Positions 40,676-49,474 of a DNA stretch of 64,000 bases are shown piece after piece. This DNA comes from JAGWBJ01 sp034423015. GTDB taxonomy: Bacteria; Chloroflexota; Dehalococcoidia; Lucifugimonadales; JAGWBF01. Within the stretch, counting starts at the first letter, position 1, and each line of letters begins with the position of its first letter. Under the pieces are notes generated by a model that searched no databases, was not told the origin of the DNA, and was given only the letters and a program-made list of their open reading frames with translations. Made by a program: the position numbers and the translations under genes. The stretch is taken from assembly GCA_034423015.1 (NCBI GenBank), contig DAOUJG010000013.1, forward strand, positions 1 to 64,000, in the 5' to 3' direction.

Positions 40676-41653
40676 TCATGCGGGGGCGACGGGCGGCAGC
40701 CCTGCCCGCTCTCGCACCATGTTCAGGTAGTGGGTCATTCCGCTCTCCATGGTGTACTTCGCCCGGAATCCCAGCTCGTTGACGAGCCGGTCGTTGTTCA
40801 GGAGGGGCGTCATGGTGGCGGGGGTGGAGCTTACGCTGATCTCCGAGTCCGGAAGTATGTTGCGCAGGTGGGCGGTGACGTCGCCCATGCGGCGCCGCTC
40901 GGACACCATGTTGAACATGCGGTGCTTGGGGTCCTGGACGGTCAGGATCAGGTGCCACGCCTCGGCCGCGTCTGCGGCGTACATCCAGTCTATCACCTGG
41001 TGGTCGGGAGGCATCTCGATGGGCTGGCCCAGGGCGGCCAGCTCGGGCAGCACCATGAAGTGGGGCGTATCCGCCAACCCCGCCAGGCCGCTGGACCAGG
41101 AGCCCCTCTGCCCACGGCCCAGGCCGAACACCGAGGCGGGACGCAGGCCGATGGTGTCCAGCCCGTACCTGCGCTGGTACACCTGGGCTACGTAGTCGCC
41201 CCAGTTCTTGCACGCCCCGTAGATGGTGTCCGGCATCGGCGGGTCGTCGTCGTGGAACTCCCGGTCCCGGTCCGGATGGCCGGCGAACACGGCGGCGGAG
41301 CTGGCGAAGCAGACCCTCTTTACGCCCTGCATACGGCAGGCCTCGAAGACGTTGATCACGCCCATGCACTGCACGTCGACGTAGGGCCGCATCTTCCCGT
41401 CGGCCGGTTCGCTGAGGATGTAGGCCAGGTGCGCCACCCGGTCCACGTCATGGCGCTGGATGGCGCTGAGAACCTCCAGGGGCTCCAGCACGTCGCCCTG
41501 GACTATGGTCACCCTGTCTCGTATATCGTCCACCCGCGAGAGGTCCGGGTACTTCTCGAACAGGACCAGGTCCGACTCCCCCTTCTCCTCCAGAAGGTGG
41601 CGGGCCAGATAGGACCCCAGGAACCCGGTGCCCCCCGTTATCATTATCGCCAT
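40676..41653 (-). CDS. NAD-dependent epimerase/dehydratase (extended SDR)
   Basis: The 325-aa extended short-chain dehydrogenase has the NAD loop ITGGTGFLGSYLARHL at 5-20 and the YGACK catalytic pair (Tyr and Lys, near 144-148). The serine partner is in the FASSAAVF motif. LRPASVFG near 172-179 and the substrate region DWMYAADAAEAW follow. Family members act on nucleotide sugars or hydroxy-acyl compounds, and I cannot choose. GAGGAGG precedes the ATG by 8 nt. It converges on the OGG gene with 28 nt between the stops. Confidence 0.84.
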   Translation of the reverse strand: MAIMITGGTGFLGSYLARHLLEEKGESDLVLFEKYPDLSRVDDIRDRVTIVQGDVLEPLEVLSAIQRHDVDRVAHLAYILSEPADGKMRPYVDVQCMGVINVFEACRMQGVKRVCFASSAAVFAGHPDRDREFHDDDPPMPDTIYGACKNWGDYVAQVYQRRYGLDTIGLRPASVFGLGRGQRGSWSSGLAGLADTPHFMVLPELAALGQPIEMPPDHQVIDWMYAADAAEAWHLILTVQDPKHRMFNMVSERRRMGDVTAHLRNILPDSEISVSSTPATMTPLLNNDRLVNELGFRAKYTMESGMTHYLNMVRERAGLPPVAPA

Positions 41654-41748
41654 CTTGCCGGCCTCCTCGCGTCGTATTGGGCATCGTCAGCACCCTGACC
41701 GGGGTCATCATGCAGCCGCGTGCGCCCGGCGCCCTCGACTCCCGAACC

Positions 41749-42786
41749 CTACTGCACCAGCAGCAGCTTGCCGAAGAAGTTCCGCTCCTCCATGGCCCGG
41801 TGGGCGGCGGCGGCGCTCTCCAGGGGGAAGGTCTGGTGGATGGTGGAGCGGACCTTGCCGCGGTTCACCATCTCGACGATCTGCCGCATGTCTTCCTTGG
41901 TGCCCATGAAGACGCCGAACACGCTGAGATGCCTGGTGAACATGGCCCCCATGTGCAGGTCGTACTTGTACCCCGTGGTGACGCCGCAGTTGCCGTACCT
42001 GCCGCCGGGCCTCAGGGAGTTGTACGCCGCCGCAAAGAACTCGGCGCCCACGTGGTCTACGACCATGTCCACGCCCGCTCCCCCCGTGAGCTCGCGGGCC
42101 CTCTTGGTGACGTCCTCCTCGGTGTAGTTAATCACCTCGTCGGCCCCCGCCTCCCGCGCCCTGGCGGCCTTGTCCGCCGTGCTGGTGGTGGCGATGACCC
42201 TGGCTCCGATGACGTTCTTGGCCACCTGTATCGCGGCTGCGCCGACCCCCGCCGACGCCGACAGCACCAGCACGGTCTCCCACGGTTTCAGCCCTCCCCG
42301 CCTCACCAGCATGTTCCACATGGGCAGGAAGGTCGTCGGGACCGCCGCGGCGTCCTCGTAGGAGACGTGGTCGGCGATCCGGTGGACGTTGGCGGCCGGG
42401 ACCACGACGTACTCGGCGTAGCTGCCGTCCAGGGCTGAGCCCAGCATCCTGATGGATGGGCACAGGTCGTCCTCACCGGCCAGGCACCGGGCGCAGTCGC
42501 CGCAGGTGATGTTGGGGTTGACCACCACCCGATCGCCTTCTCCCAGTCCCTGCACGCCTCCTCCGACCTCAGCGACCTCCCCTGCGCAGTCGCCTCCCAG
42601 CACCAGTGGAGGCGGAAACTCCCGGCGCATTCCCCGGACCCCGGCCCTGGTGTAGAGGTCCAACCGGTTCAGGGAGCCGGCCCTCACCCGGACCTTCACA
42701 CGGCCGTCGCCCACCGTGGGGTCCGGCAGTTCGCCGCAGGTCAAGACCTCGGGTCCGCCGTGCTCCTGTATGAAGACCGCCTTCAT
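41749..42786 (-). CDS. Zinc-type alcohol dehydrogenase / NADPH:quinone reductase-like oxidoreductase
   Basis: The 345-aa MDR-superfamily protein has GGDCAGEVAEVG near 64-75 (GroES-like catalytic domain), and CGDCARCLAGEDDLC (about 95-109), which supplies structural-zinc cysteines. The Rossmann loop VLSASAGVGAAAIQVAKNV follows near 155-173. Catalytic-zinc residues are partly conserved (the second Cys/His region reads GGDCAGE). It would oxidise an alcohol or reduce an enone or quinone with NAD(P)H. It is the last gene of the cca operon. Confidence 0.85.
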   Translation of the reverse strand: MKAVFIQEHGGPEVLTCGELPDPTVGDGRVKVRVRAGSLNRLDLYTRAGVRGMRREFPPPLVLGGDCAGEVAEVGGGVQGLGEGDRVVVNPNITCGDCARCLAGEDDLCPSIRMLGSALDGSYAEYVVVPAANVHRIADHVSYEDAAAVPTTFLPMWNMLVRRGGLKPWETVLVLSASAGVGAAAIQVAKNVIGARVIATTSTADKAARAREAGADEVINYTEEDVTKRARELTGGAGVDMVVDHVGAEFFAAAYNSLRPGGRYGNCGVTTGYKYDLHMGAMFTRHLSVFGVFMGTKEDMRQIVEMVNRGKVRSTIHQTFPLESAAAAHRAMEERNFFGKLLLVQ

Positions 42787-42818
42787 CCCTTCTCCTCCCG
42801 TTACGGGCCTCGCCCCCT

Positions 42819-43031
42819 CTAGGAGCCCTCTTGAAGCGCCTGGTAGCAGTTATGGCAGAGGAACACCAACGCCAGGGCCTCGTCGTGGCTGGCGATACGG
42901 CCGCACTGGGGTATATCCACGTCCACGCTCCAGGGCTGGTGGAACTTGCCCCCGCACATCTGGCAGGAAGCCTGGTGGTACTCGTCCAGTGGCCCTGAGC
43001 AGACTATGCAGGTCTCATCTCGTTCGGTCAA
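42819..43031 (-). CDS. Small zinc-finger protein coupled to cca
   Basis: The 70-aa protein is unassigned. It has three Cys-x-x-Cys pairs: CIVCSGPL at 8-15, CQMCGGKF near 23, and CHNCYQAL near 59, with His residues nearby (YHQASC, FHQPW), resembling a double zinc ribbon. The start overlaps the stop of the cca-like gene by 4 nt (ATGA), so it is translationally coupled. A role in RNA or protein contact is only a guess. Confidence 0.7.
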   Translation of the reverse strand: MTERDETCIVCSGPLDEYHQASCQMCGGKFHQPWSVDVDIPQCGRIASHDEALALVFLCHNCYQALQEGS

Positions 43032-44305
43032 CCGGCTCTCCTCGCCGCGAGGTATCCCCGGGCGGTCTTGATCTCGTCGTCCCGGGTCGTGACCAGGCCG
43101 TCCAGCCGGGCCGACTTCAGCTCACGCAGGGCGTCCCCAACCAGGGGTCCCTGGGGAAACCCGAGGGAGACGAGGTCGCCGCCCTTGAGCATCGGCTTTA
43201 CATAACGCATATCGTCGAGGTACGAACTCAGGGACCTTCCGACGGCGGTGTCCCCGGCCATGATGGCGTTTATTCGGAGGGCCTCGGGCGCGTAGGGCTC
43301 CAGCGCCCGGCACAGGGCGGACCTCGTGTAGTCGGGTCCGCCGGCGATGTCAGGGACCACGTCGAGCATCACGGCGGCCGTGTCCTCGACGACCCTCTTC
43401 CAGGTGAAGGGCATGCGAAGCCGGTATGCCAACGACATCACCCGCTCCTTCGACGACGAAAAGCACAGGGCGGCCAGGTAGTCCAGGGGCGAAAAGGACC
43501 CCCCGGACCGGGCGAGGGCCGCGACGGCGGAGTCGTCCCCCATGGCTGGGTGGATGGCCGTCAGCACTCCCAGCTCGGCGCAGCGCCGGAGGGCCCGGTG
43601 GGGCTCCGCCTCCCGGAGCGCCGCCGCCAGCTCCTTCCTGAGACGGTCTCCGCTCAGGGTGTCCATGGCCCCCGCGTCCAGGGCTTCCACCAGCCGCCGC
43701 TCCGTAGCCTCGTCCAGCCGGTAGCCCAGCCTCTGCTCGTAGCGGATGGCCCTGAGGATGCGGGTCGGGTCGTCGACGAAGCTGGCTTCGTGCAGGACGC
43801 GGACGACGCCCGCCGACAGGTCGGCCCGGCCCCCGTGGGGGTCCAGCAGGCCGCCCTTCGCCGGTCCCGTCAGGGGAAGGGCCATGGCGTTGATGGTGAA
43901 GTCGCGCCGGGCAAGGTCGTCCTCGATGGAGCTGGGGGTGACCTGGGGCAGGGCCCCGGGCCTGGGGTACGTCTCGCGACGGGCCGTCACCAGGTCCAGC
44001 GACTGCTTGCCCAGCCGCACCGTCGCCGTGCCGAACTGGGAGCGGGAAACGAGCCGTCCCTCCAGTCTTGCCGCTATGGTGGACGCCAGGGCTTGGGCGT
44101 CGCCCTCGACCACCAGGTCGAGGTCCTTGACGGGCTTCTCCAGCAGCAGGTCCCGCACGGGCCCTCCCGCCAAGTACAGGGACAGGCCGGCGCCGCAGGC
44201 CTCCGCGCATATGGGGGCCAGCAAGTCAGCCGCCTCCAGTGACAGGGACCGGTGGAGGGAGGAAGGGATGTTTGCCGGTGGCAGGGGAGTACGCTGGCGT
44301 GTCAT
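43028..44305 (-). CDS. CCA tRNA nucleotidyltransferase / poly(A) polymerase family
   Basis: The 425-aa class II nucleotidyltransferase has the head motif LYLAGGPVRDLLLEKPVKDLDLVVEGD near 44-70, with the catalytic acids in DLDL. RRDFTINAMALPL near 131-143 (neck) and DPTRILRAIRYEQRLGY near 176-192 follow. The C-terminal helical half is normal for family members that add CCA to tRNA 3' ends. Without an HD domain it could be a full or a partial CCA-adding enzyme. It starts 15 nt from the divergent rex promoter region. Confidence 0.86.
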   Translation of the reverse strand: MTRQRTPLPPANIPSSLHRSLSLEAADLLAPICAEACGAGLSLYLAGGPVRDLLLEKPVKDLDLVVEGDAQALASTIAARLEGRLVSRSQFGTATVRLGKQSLDLVTARRETYPRPGALPQVTPSSIEDDLARRDFTINAMALPLTGPAKGGLLDPHGGRADLSAGVVRVLHEASFVDDPTRILRAIRYEQRLGYRLDEATERRLVEALDAGAMDTLSGDRLRKELAAALREAEPHRALRRCAELGVLTAIHPAMGDDSAVAALARSGGSFSPLDYLAALCFSSSKERVMSLAYRLRMPFTWKRVVEDTAAVMLDVVPDIAGGPDYTRSALCRALEPYAPEALRINAIMAGDTAVGRSLSSYLDDMRYVKPMLKGGDLVSLGFPQGPLVGDALRELKSARLDGLVTTRDDEIKTARGYLAARRAG

Positions 44306-44318
44306 GAGGGACGGGCCA

Positions 44319-44360
44319 ATTATAGCATATCTGCTCCGTGATATAATTCACCAATTGAAT
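44319..44360. promoter_or_regulatory. Back-to-back -10 elements and inverted repeat between cca and rex
   Basis: TATAAT on the plus strand (44342-44347) serves rex, and TATAAT on the minus strand (44324-44319) serves the cca gene. ATTCA (44346-44350) and TGAAT (44356-44360) form an inverted repeat that overlaps the rex -10. It is A+T-rich like a Rex site but not the canonical TTGTGAA-N4-TTCACAA. Confidence 0.5.
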
Positions 44361-44380
44361 TCGTCTGGGATATAGGGGGC

Positions 44381-45049
44381 ATGATGGCAGGGAGGTCGGC
44401 GGCGCGGCAGGCCGGACCGGGAGGGGTCCCCGAGGTCGTGGTGATGCGCCTCCCCCAGTACATCCGGGTGCTGAGCTCTCTGATGGCCCAGGGAGTGAAC
44501 ATCGTCAGCTCCCAGCGGCTGGGCGAGATCCTGCAGGTGACACCCGCGCAGATCAGGAAGGACCTCAGCTACTTCGGCCGGTTCGGCAAGCAGGGCCGGG
44601 GCTACAGGGTCAGACACCTGATCGTGGAGCTCAAGGAGATCATGGGCCTCGACCGCCGTTGGAACGTGGCCCTGGTGGGCGTCGGGCGGCTGGGCCGGGC
44701 CGTGTTGAGCTACCCGGGGTTCGCTCCCGAGGGTTTCCACGTCGTCGCGGCCTTCGACGCCGACCGCCGCATCATAGGAAGGACCGTGGGAAGCCTCAAG
44801 GTGCAGCCGATAGAGGAGCTGGACCGGACGGTGATGGAGCGCGGCATCGGAATCGGCATCGTCGGTGTGCCCGGCCCCCACGCCCAAGCGGTTATCGACC
44901 GGTTGGTAGGAGCGGGGGTGAAGGCGATTCTCAACTACGCGCCCATCGCGGCCCAGGCGCCCGACGGCGTGAGGGTGCGAAACGTCGACCCGGTGCTGGC
45001 CCTGCAGACCATGACCTTCTACCTGCTGGGGGAGGAGGACGAGGCCTGA
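44381..45049 (+). CDS. rex: Redox-sensing transcriptional repressor Rex
   Basis: The 222-aa protein has a winged-helix DNA-binding half: LPQYIRVLSSL, GVNIVSSQRLGEILQVTPAQIRKDLSYFGRFGKQGRGY. The Rossmann half holds NVALVGVGRLGRAVL, the FDADRRIIG strand and the C-terminal domain-swap helix TFYLLGEEDEA. Rex senses NADH/NAD and represses respiratory, fermentative or ATP-synthesis genes. GGGGG precedes the ATG. It converges on the ATP synthase operon, stopping 7 nt from its end. The inverted repeat in its own promoter may mean autoregulation. Confidence 0.92.
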   Translation: MMAGRSAARQAGPGGVPEVVVMRLPQYIRVLSSLMAQGVNIVSSQRLGEILQVTPAQIRKDLSYFGRFGKQGRGYRVRHLIVELKEIMGLDRRWNVALVGVGRLGRAVLSYPGFAPEGFHVVAAFDADRRIIGRTVGSLKVQPIEELDRTVMERGIGIGIVGVPGPHAQAVIDRLVGAGVKAILNYAPIAAQAPDGVRVRNVDPVLALQTMTFYLLGEEDEA

Positions 45050-45056
45050 GCGGCGG

Positions 45057-45488
45057 CTAAGCGGATGGGGGCGGTGTGGCTCGGGTCCGCCGCCGGCGGG
45101 CTATCCTCAAGCGGGTCTCGGCGCGTCTGACGGCCCTGGCGGCCTGCTCCAGGTCCAGGTCCGCGGTACGGTTGGCCATCCGCTCCTGGGCCCGCCGCAT
45201 CGCTTCCTGGGCCCGTTGCTCGTCGATCTCGTCGGACCGCTCGCACGCGTCGGCCAGGATGGTCACCCGGTTCCCCATAACCTCCAGGAACCCTCCGCTC
45301 ACCACCAGGTACTCGTCCCGGCCCTCCTTGCGGATCATCAGCTCCCCCGGCTGGAGGCTTGTCATCAGGGGAGCGTGATGGGGCAGTATCCCCAGGTCTC
45401 CCTCCACCCCGGGGGCGTTGACGGCCTCCACGTCGTCCGAGTAGACCTCTCGCTCGGCGGTCACTATCTCCAGACGCATCGTTACCAT
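45057..45488 (-). CDS. atpC: ATP synthase F1 epsilon subunit
   Basis: The 143-aa protein has the epsilon beta-sandwich, MRLEIVTAEREVYSDDVEAVNAPGVEGDLGILPHHAPLMT, then a C-terminal helical pair rich in Glu and Arg. It links the gamma shaft to the c-ring and regulates ATP hydrolysis. It is the last gene of the operon, 9 nt after atpD. Confidence 0.95.
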   Translation of the reverse strand: MVTMRLEIVTAEREVYSDDVEAVNAPGVEGDLGILPHHAPLMTSLQPGELMIRKEGRDEYLVVSGGFLEVMGNRVTILADACERSDEIDEQRAQEAMRRAQERMANRTADLDLEQAARAVRRAETRLRIARRRRTRATPPPSA

Positions 45489-45497
45489 GAATGCCCC

Positions 45498-46892
45498 CTA
45501 GACGGCAGCCATCTCCTGGGCCTTCTCCAGCGCCTCGTCTATGGTGCCGGTCATGTAGAAGGCCTGCTCGGGCACCTCGTCGTGCTGGCCCTCCAGGATC
45601 TCGGTGAAGCCCCGGACGGTCTCTCGCACCGGCACGTACTTGCCGCCCATCCCGGTGAACGTCTCGGCCACGTAGAAAGGCTGGGTGAGGAACCGCTGGA
45701 TCCGCCGGGCCCGGGCCACTGTGACCTTGTCCTCCTCGGACAGCTCCTCGATGCCCAGGATGGCGATGATGTCCTGCAGGTCGCGGTAGCGCTGGAGGAC
45801 CTGCTGGACGCCCCGCGCCACCCGGTAGTGCTCGTCGCCCACGATCCTCGGCTCCAGCATCCGGGAGAAGGAGGCCAGAGGGTCCACCGCCGGGTAGAGG
45901 CCCTGGGCGGCCAGCGCTCTCTCCAGAGAGACGACGGCGTCCAGGTGGCCGAATGTGGTGACGATCCCCGGGTCGGTGTAGTCGTCGGCTGGCACGTAGA
46001 CCGCCTGGAAGGACGTGATGGAGCCCTTGGTCGTGGAGGTTATCCGCTCCTCCAGCGCCCCCATCTCGGTCCCCAGGGTCGGCTGATAGCCCACCGCCGA
46101 AGGCATCCGGCCCAGAAGCGCCGACACCTCCATGCCCGCCAGGATGTAGCGGTAGATGTTGTCGATGAACAGGAGCACGTCCTGGTTCTGCTCGTCCCGG
46201 AAGTACTCGGCCATGGTCAGGCCCGTGAGGCCTATCCTGGCGCGGACGCCCGGGGGCTCGTTCATCTGCCCGAACACCAGCACCGTGCTGTCCATCACCC
46301 CCGAGTCCTGCATCTCGTGCCACAGGTCGTTTCCCTCTCGGGAGCGCTCGCCCACGCCGGAGAAGACGGACACCCCCTTGTGGACGGCGGCGATGTTGCG
46401 GATGAGCTCCATGATGATGACCGTCTTGCCGACGCCGGCCCCGCCGTAGGCGCCTACCTTGCCGCCCTTCATGAACGGGGTGATGAGGTCGAACACCTTG
46501 ATGCCCGTCTCCAGTATCTCTGTGGTGGTCTCCTGCTCCTCGAAGGAGGGCGGCGGCCGGTGGATGGGCCAGTGCTGAGGCGGCTCCACAGGGCCCAGGT
46601 TGTCCAGGGGCTCGCCGGTGACGTTGAACAGCCTGCCCAGGGTCTCCTCCCCGACCGGCACGAGCACCGGGCTGCCCGTGTCCACGGCGTCGACGCCCCT
46701 GGCCAGGCCCTCGGTGGGGCCCAACGCCAGGCAGCGCACCCAGTTGTTCCCCACGTGTTGCTCCACCTCCAGGGTGAGCTTCTCGCCGCCGTTGTCTATC
46801 ACCACGGCGTTGAACAGCGTGGGGAGATCGTCCGGCGGGAACTCCACGTCGACCACCGTACCGATCACCTGTACGACCTTGCCTGTACCCAT
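45498..46892 (-). CDS. atpD: ATP synthase F1 beta subunit
   Basis: The 464-aa catalytic subunit has Walker A GGAGVGKTVIIMELI near 152-166, catalytic Glu in VGERSREGNDLW, ALLGRMPSAVGYQPTL and EELSEED, the DELSEED-loop equivalent. Unlike most bacteria it reads VDPLASFSR instead of the usual VDPLDSTSR, and LLFIDNIYRYILAG instead of FRFTQAG. These changes look like lineage variation, not damage. Confidence 0.96.
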   Translation of the reverse strand: MGTGKVVQVIGTVVDVEFPPDDLPTLFNAVVIDNGGEKLTLEVEQHVGNNWVRCLALGPTEGLARGVDAVDTGSPVLVPVGEETLGRLFNVTGEPLDNLGPVEPPQHWPIHRPPPSFEEQETTTEILETGIKVFDLITPFMKGGKVGAYGGAGVGKTVIIMELIRNIAAVHKGVSVFSGVGERSREGNDLWHEMQDSGVMDSTVLVFGQMNEPPGVRARIGLTGLTMAEYFRDEQNQDVLLFIDNIYRYILAGMEVSALLGRMPSAVGYQPTLGTEMGALEERITSTTKGSITSFQAVYVPADDYTDPGIVTTFGHLDAVVSLERALAAQGLYPAVDPLASFSRMLEPRIVGDEHYRVARGVQQVLQRYRDLQDIIAILGIEELSEEDKVTVARARRIQRFLTQPFYVAETFTGMGGKYVPVRETVRGFTEILEGQHDEVPEQAFYMTGTIDEALEKAQEMAAV

Positions 46893-46949
46893 TCTCAGCT
46901 CCTTCTGTCTCCCTGTCCCCGCTTACTGGAGGGAGACAGGGGGTTGGCC

Positions 46950-47807
46950 TTATGCCAGCACTTCCGAGCCGCCCAGGATATCCAGCAGCTCGTTGGTGAT
47001 GCTCTCCTGGCGTACCTTGTTCGCCAGGAGAGTCAGGTCATCCACCATCTCCCCCGCGTTCTCGGTGGCGTTGCGCATGGCCACCATCCTGGCCGACTGC
47101 TCGCTGGCTATCAGCTCCAGGAGGGCGTGGTATATCTCCATCTCCACGAACCTTGGCAGCAGGGAGCCAAGCACCACCTGGTCGCTGGGCTCGTATATGT
47201 ATCCCACCCGCTCGTAGGCGGTCAGCTCCGCGGGCACTATGGGGAGCAGCCGCTTGACCACGGGACGCTGGACGGTGGTGGAGACGAACTCCACGTAGGA
47301 CAGGTGCACCTCGTCGACCTCGCCCTTGGTGTACTGGTCGATCACCATGCTGGATATGGCTATGGTGTCGGCCAGGACCGGCCTGTCGCCCAGGTTGATG
47401 AACACGGCCTTCACGTCCTGGCCGTACCGGACCATGAAGTCCCTGCCCTTGCGCCCGACGGCCACGATCGTGGCCGGGACCTGCTGCTCGACGATGAACT
47501 GGCTCACCCGGCGGTTCAGGTTGGAGTGGAGGCCGCCGCACAGGCCCCTGTCCGGGGTGATGTGCACCAGCCCCACCCGCTGGATGGGCCGGGACTCCAG
47601 GAGCGGCTGGGAGGTGCCGTCCTCGCTGGGCTGGGCCGCCAGGTCGGCGATCACCTGCTGGATCTTCTCCGAGTAGGGCCGCCCGGCCAGCACGCTGGCC
47701 TGGGCGCGGCGCATCTTGGACGCGGCGATCATCTCCATCGCCTTGGTCACCTTGGCGGTGTTCTCGATGCTCCGAATACGGCGCCTTATCTGCCGGATGC
47801 TTGCCAT
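46950..47807 (-). CDS. atpG: ATP synthase F1 gamma subunit
   Basis: The 285-aa central-stalk protein starts ASIRQIRRRIRSIENTAKVTKAMEMIAASKMRRAQ and ends with the helix LTLLANKVRQESITNELLDIL, the two strands of the rotor coiled coil. GLCGGLHSNLNRRV is the conserved GLCG segment. It is intact and lies between atpA and atpD. Confidence 0.95.
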   Translation of the reverse strand: MASIRQIRRRIRSIENTAKVTKAMEMIAASKMRRAQASVLAGRPYSEKIQQVIADLAAQPSEDGTSQPLLESRPIQRVGLVHITPDRGLCGGLHSNLNRRVSQFIVEQQVPATIVAVGRKGRDFMVRYGQDVKAVFINLGDRPVLADTIAISSMVIDQYTKGEVDEVHLSYVEFVSTTVQRPVVKRLLPIVPAELTAYERVGYIYEPSDQVVLGSLLPRFVEMEIYHALLELIASEQSARMVAMRNATENAGEMVDDLTLLANKVRQESITNELLDILGGSEVLA

Positions 47808-47870
47808 TTCCTGCCTGTCGGGACCCGCTTCGGGGACGGGCCCACGTGGGTCCCGCGCCCCGGCGGTCCG

Positions 47871-47905
47871 GTCTCTACTCCGTCAGCCCGTCTCTACTCC
47901 GTCAG
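47871..47905 (-). repeat. 16-bp direct duplication over the atpA stop
   Basis: GTCTCTACTCCGTCAG (plus strand) occurs at 47871-47886 and 47890-47905. One copy contains the atpA stop TAG (47894-47896), and the other repeats it downstream. A 6-bp hairpin with an ACGT loop (47838-47853) lies nearby in the atpA-atpG gap. Confidence 0.85.
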
Positions 47906-49411
47906 GTTAAAAGTCGACTTGAACTCCTGGATGGCCTCCCTGAGCGCCGCCTCGGTGTCGTCGGCTATGTCCTTGCTCTCGGAGATGGCCCGGGCGATGT
48001 CGGGCTTGGTCGACTCCACGTATCTGAGCAGCCCCTCCTCGAACTCCTGGCACCTGGTGACGGGGACGTCGTCCAGGTCCCCGTTGTTGACGGCGTAGAG
48101 GACTATCACCTCTTGCTCCAGGCTCATGGGCCGGTACTGGAGCTGCTTGAGGATCTCGGTGCTGCGCTGCCCCCGTTCGAGCTGGGCCCGGGTGGCCCGG
48201 TCGAGGTCGGCGGTGCCGAACTGGGCGAAGGTGGCCAACTCCCGGTACTGGGCCAGGTCCAGGCGGAGCCGGCCGGCGACCTTGCGGATCGCCCTGGTCT
48301 GGGCCGCGCCGCCTACCCGGGACACCGAGAGGCCCACGTTCACCGCGGGACGGATGCCAGAGTTGAAGAGCTCTGGCTCCAGGTATATCTGCCCGTCGGT
48401 GATGGAGATGACGTTGGTGGGGATGTACGCGGACACGTCTCCGGCCTGGGTCTCGATGATGGGAAGGGCGGTGATGGACCCGCCTCCGAACTCCGGGGCC
48501 AGCTTGGCCGCCCGCTCCAGGAGCCGGCTGTGCAGGTAGAAGACGTCCCCCGGGTAGGCCTCCCGGCCCGCCGGCCGGCGGAGCAGCAGGGATAGCTGCC
48601 TGTACGCCCAGGCGTGCTTGGTCAGGTCGTCGTAGATGATCAGCGAGTCCTTGCCCTCGGCCAGGAAGGCCTCCGCCATGGCGCAGCCAGCGTAGGGGGC
48701 GATGTACTGCAGGGGCGCCGGGTCCGAGGCGTTGGCGGCCACCACCAAAGTGTGGTCCATGGCGCCGTTCTCCTCCAGGCTGGCCAACACCTGGGCCACC
48801 TTCCCCTGCTTCTGGCCGATGGCCACGTAGATGCAGATCAGGTCCTGGCCCTTCTGGTTGATGATGGCGTCGATGGCGATGGCCGTTTTGCCGGTGGACC
48901 TGTCGCCGATGATCAGCTCCCGCTGCCCCCTGCCGATGGGGATCATGGAGTCGATGGCCTTCACACCGGTCTGCACGGGGGTGTCCACCGACTGCCGGGT
49001 GACCACGTTGGGGGCGATGCGCTCCACCGGCAGGGTCCGGTCGGCGTTGACGGGACCCTTGCCGTCCAGGGGCCGTCCCAGGGGGTCCACCACCCTGCCC
49101 ACCAGGGCATTGCCCACGGGCACCTCGATGATGCGGCCCGTGGAGCGTACCGTGTCCCCCTCCTTGACGGCGTTGGGGTCCCCCATGATGGCCGCGCCCA
49201 CCGTGTCCTCTTCCAGGTTCAGGGCCAGGCCCATGACGCCGTTGGGAAACTCCAGGATCTCGTTGTACTGGGCCCCCTGGAGCCCCTGGATTCGGGCTAT
49301 GCCGTCTCCCACCTCCACGACGGTGCCCACGTCGACGAGGGTCAACTCGGACCCGAACTCCTCGATCTGTCTTCGGATGACGGAGACTATGTCTTGGCCT
49401 CGGGTAGTCAC
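47894..49411 (-). CDS. atpA: ATP synthase F1 alpha subunit
   Basis: The 505-aa non-catalytic subunit has Walker A GDRSTGKTAIAIDAI near 170-184, the Q-K-Q-G-K region IYVAIGQKQGKVAQV, IIYDDLTKHAWAYRQLSLLLRRPAGREAYPGDVFY and the SRVGGAAQTRAIRKVAG signature. GTVVEVGDGIARIQGL is the N-terminal crown strand. It is full length. Confidence 0.96.
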   Translation of the reverse strand: MTTRGQDIVSVIRRQIEEFGSELTLVDVGTVVEVGDGIARIQGLQGAQYNEILEFPNGVMGLALNLEEDTVGAAIMGDPNAVKEGDTVRSTGRIIEVPVGNALVGRVVDPLGRPLDGKGPVNADRTLPVERIAPNVVTRQSVDTPVQTGVKAIDSMIPIGRGQRELIIGDRSTGKTAIAIDAIINQKGQDLICIYVAIGQKQGKVAQVLASLEENGAMDHTLVVAANASDPAPLQYIAPYAGCAMAEAFLAEGKDSLIIYDDLTKHAWAYRQLSLLLRRPAGREAYPGDVFYLHSRLLERAAKLAPEFGGGSITALPIIETQAGDVSAYIPTNVISITDGQIYLEPELFNSGIRPAVNVGLSVSRVGGAAQTRAIRKVAGRLRLDLAQYRELATFAQFGTADLDRATRAQLERGQRSTEILKQLQYRPMSLEQEVIVLYAVNNGDLDDVPVTRCQEFEEGLLRYVESTKPDIARAISESKDIADDTEAALREAIQEFKSTFNLTE

Positions 49412-49474
49412 CGGTTTACCTCCTGAGTGCCGCCGGCGCCCTTCCCCGGTGGGAGCGGCGCCGGCTCCACTGGC

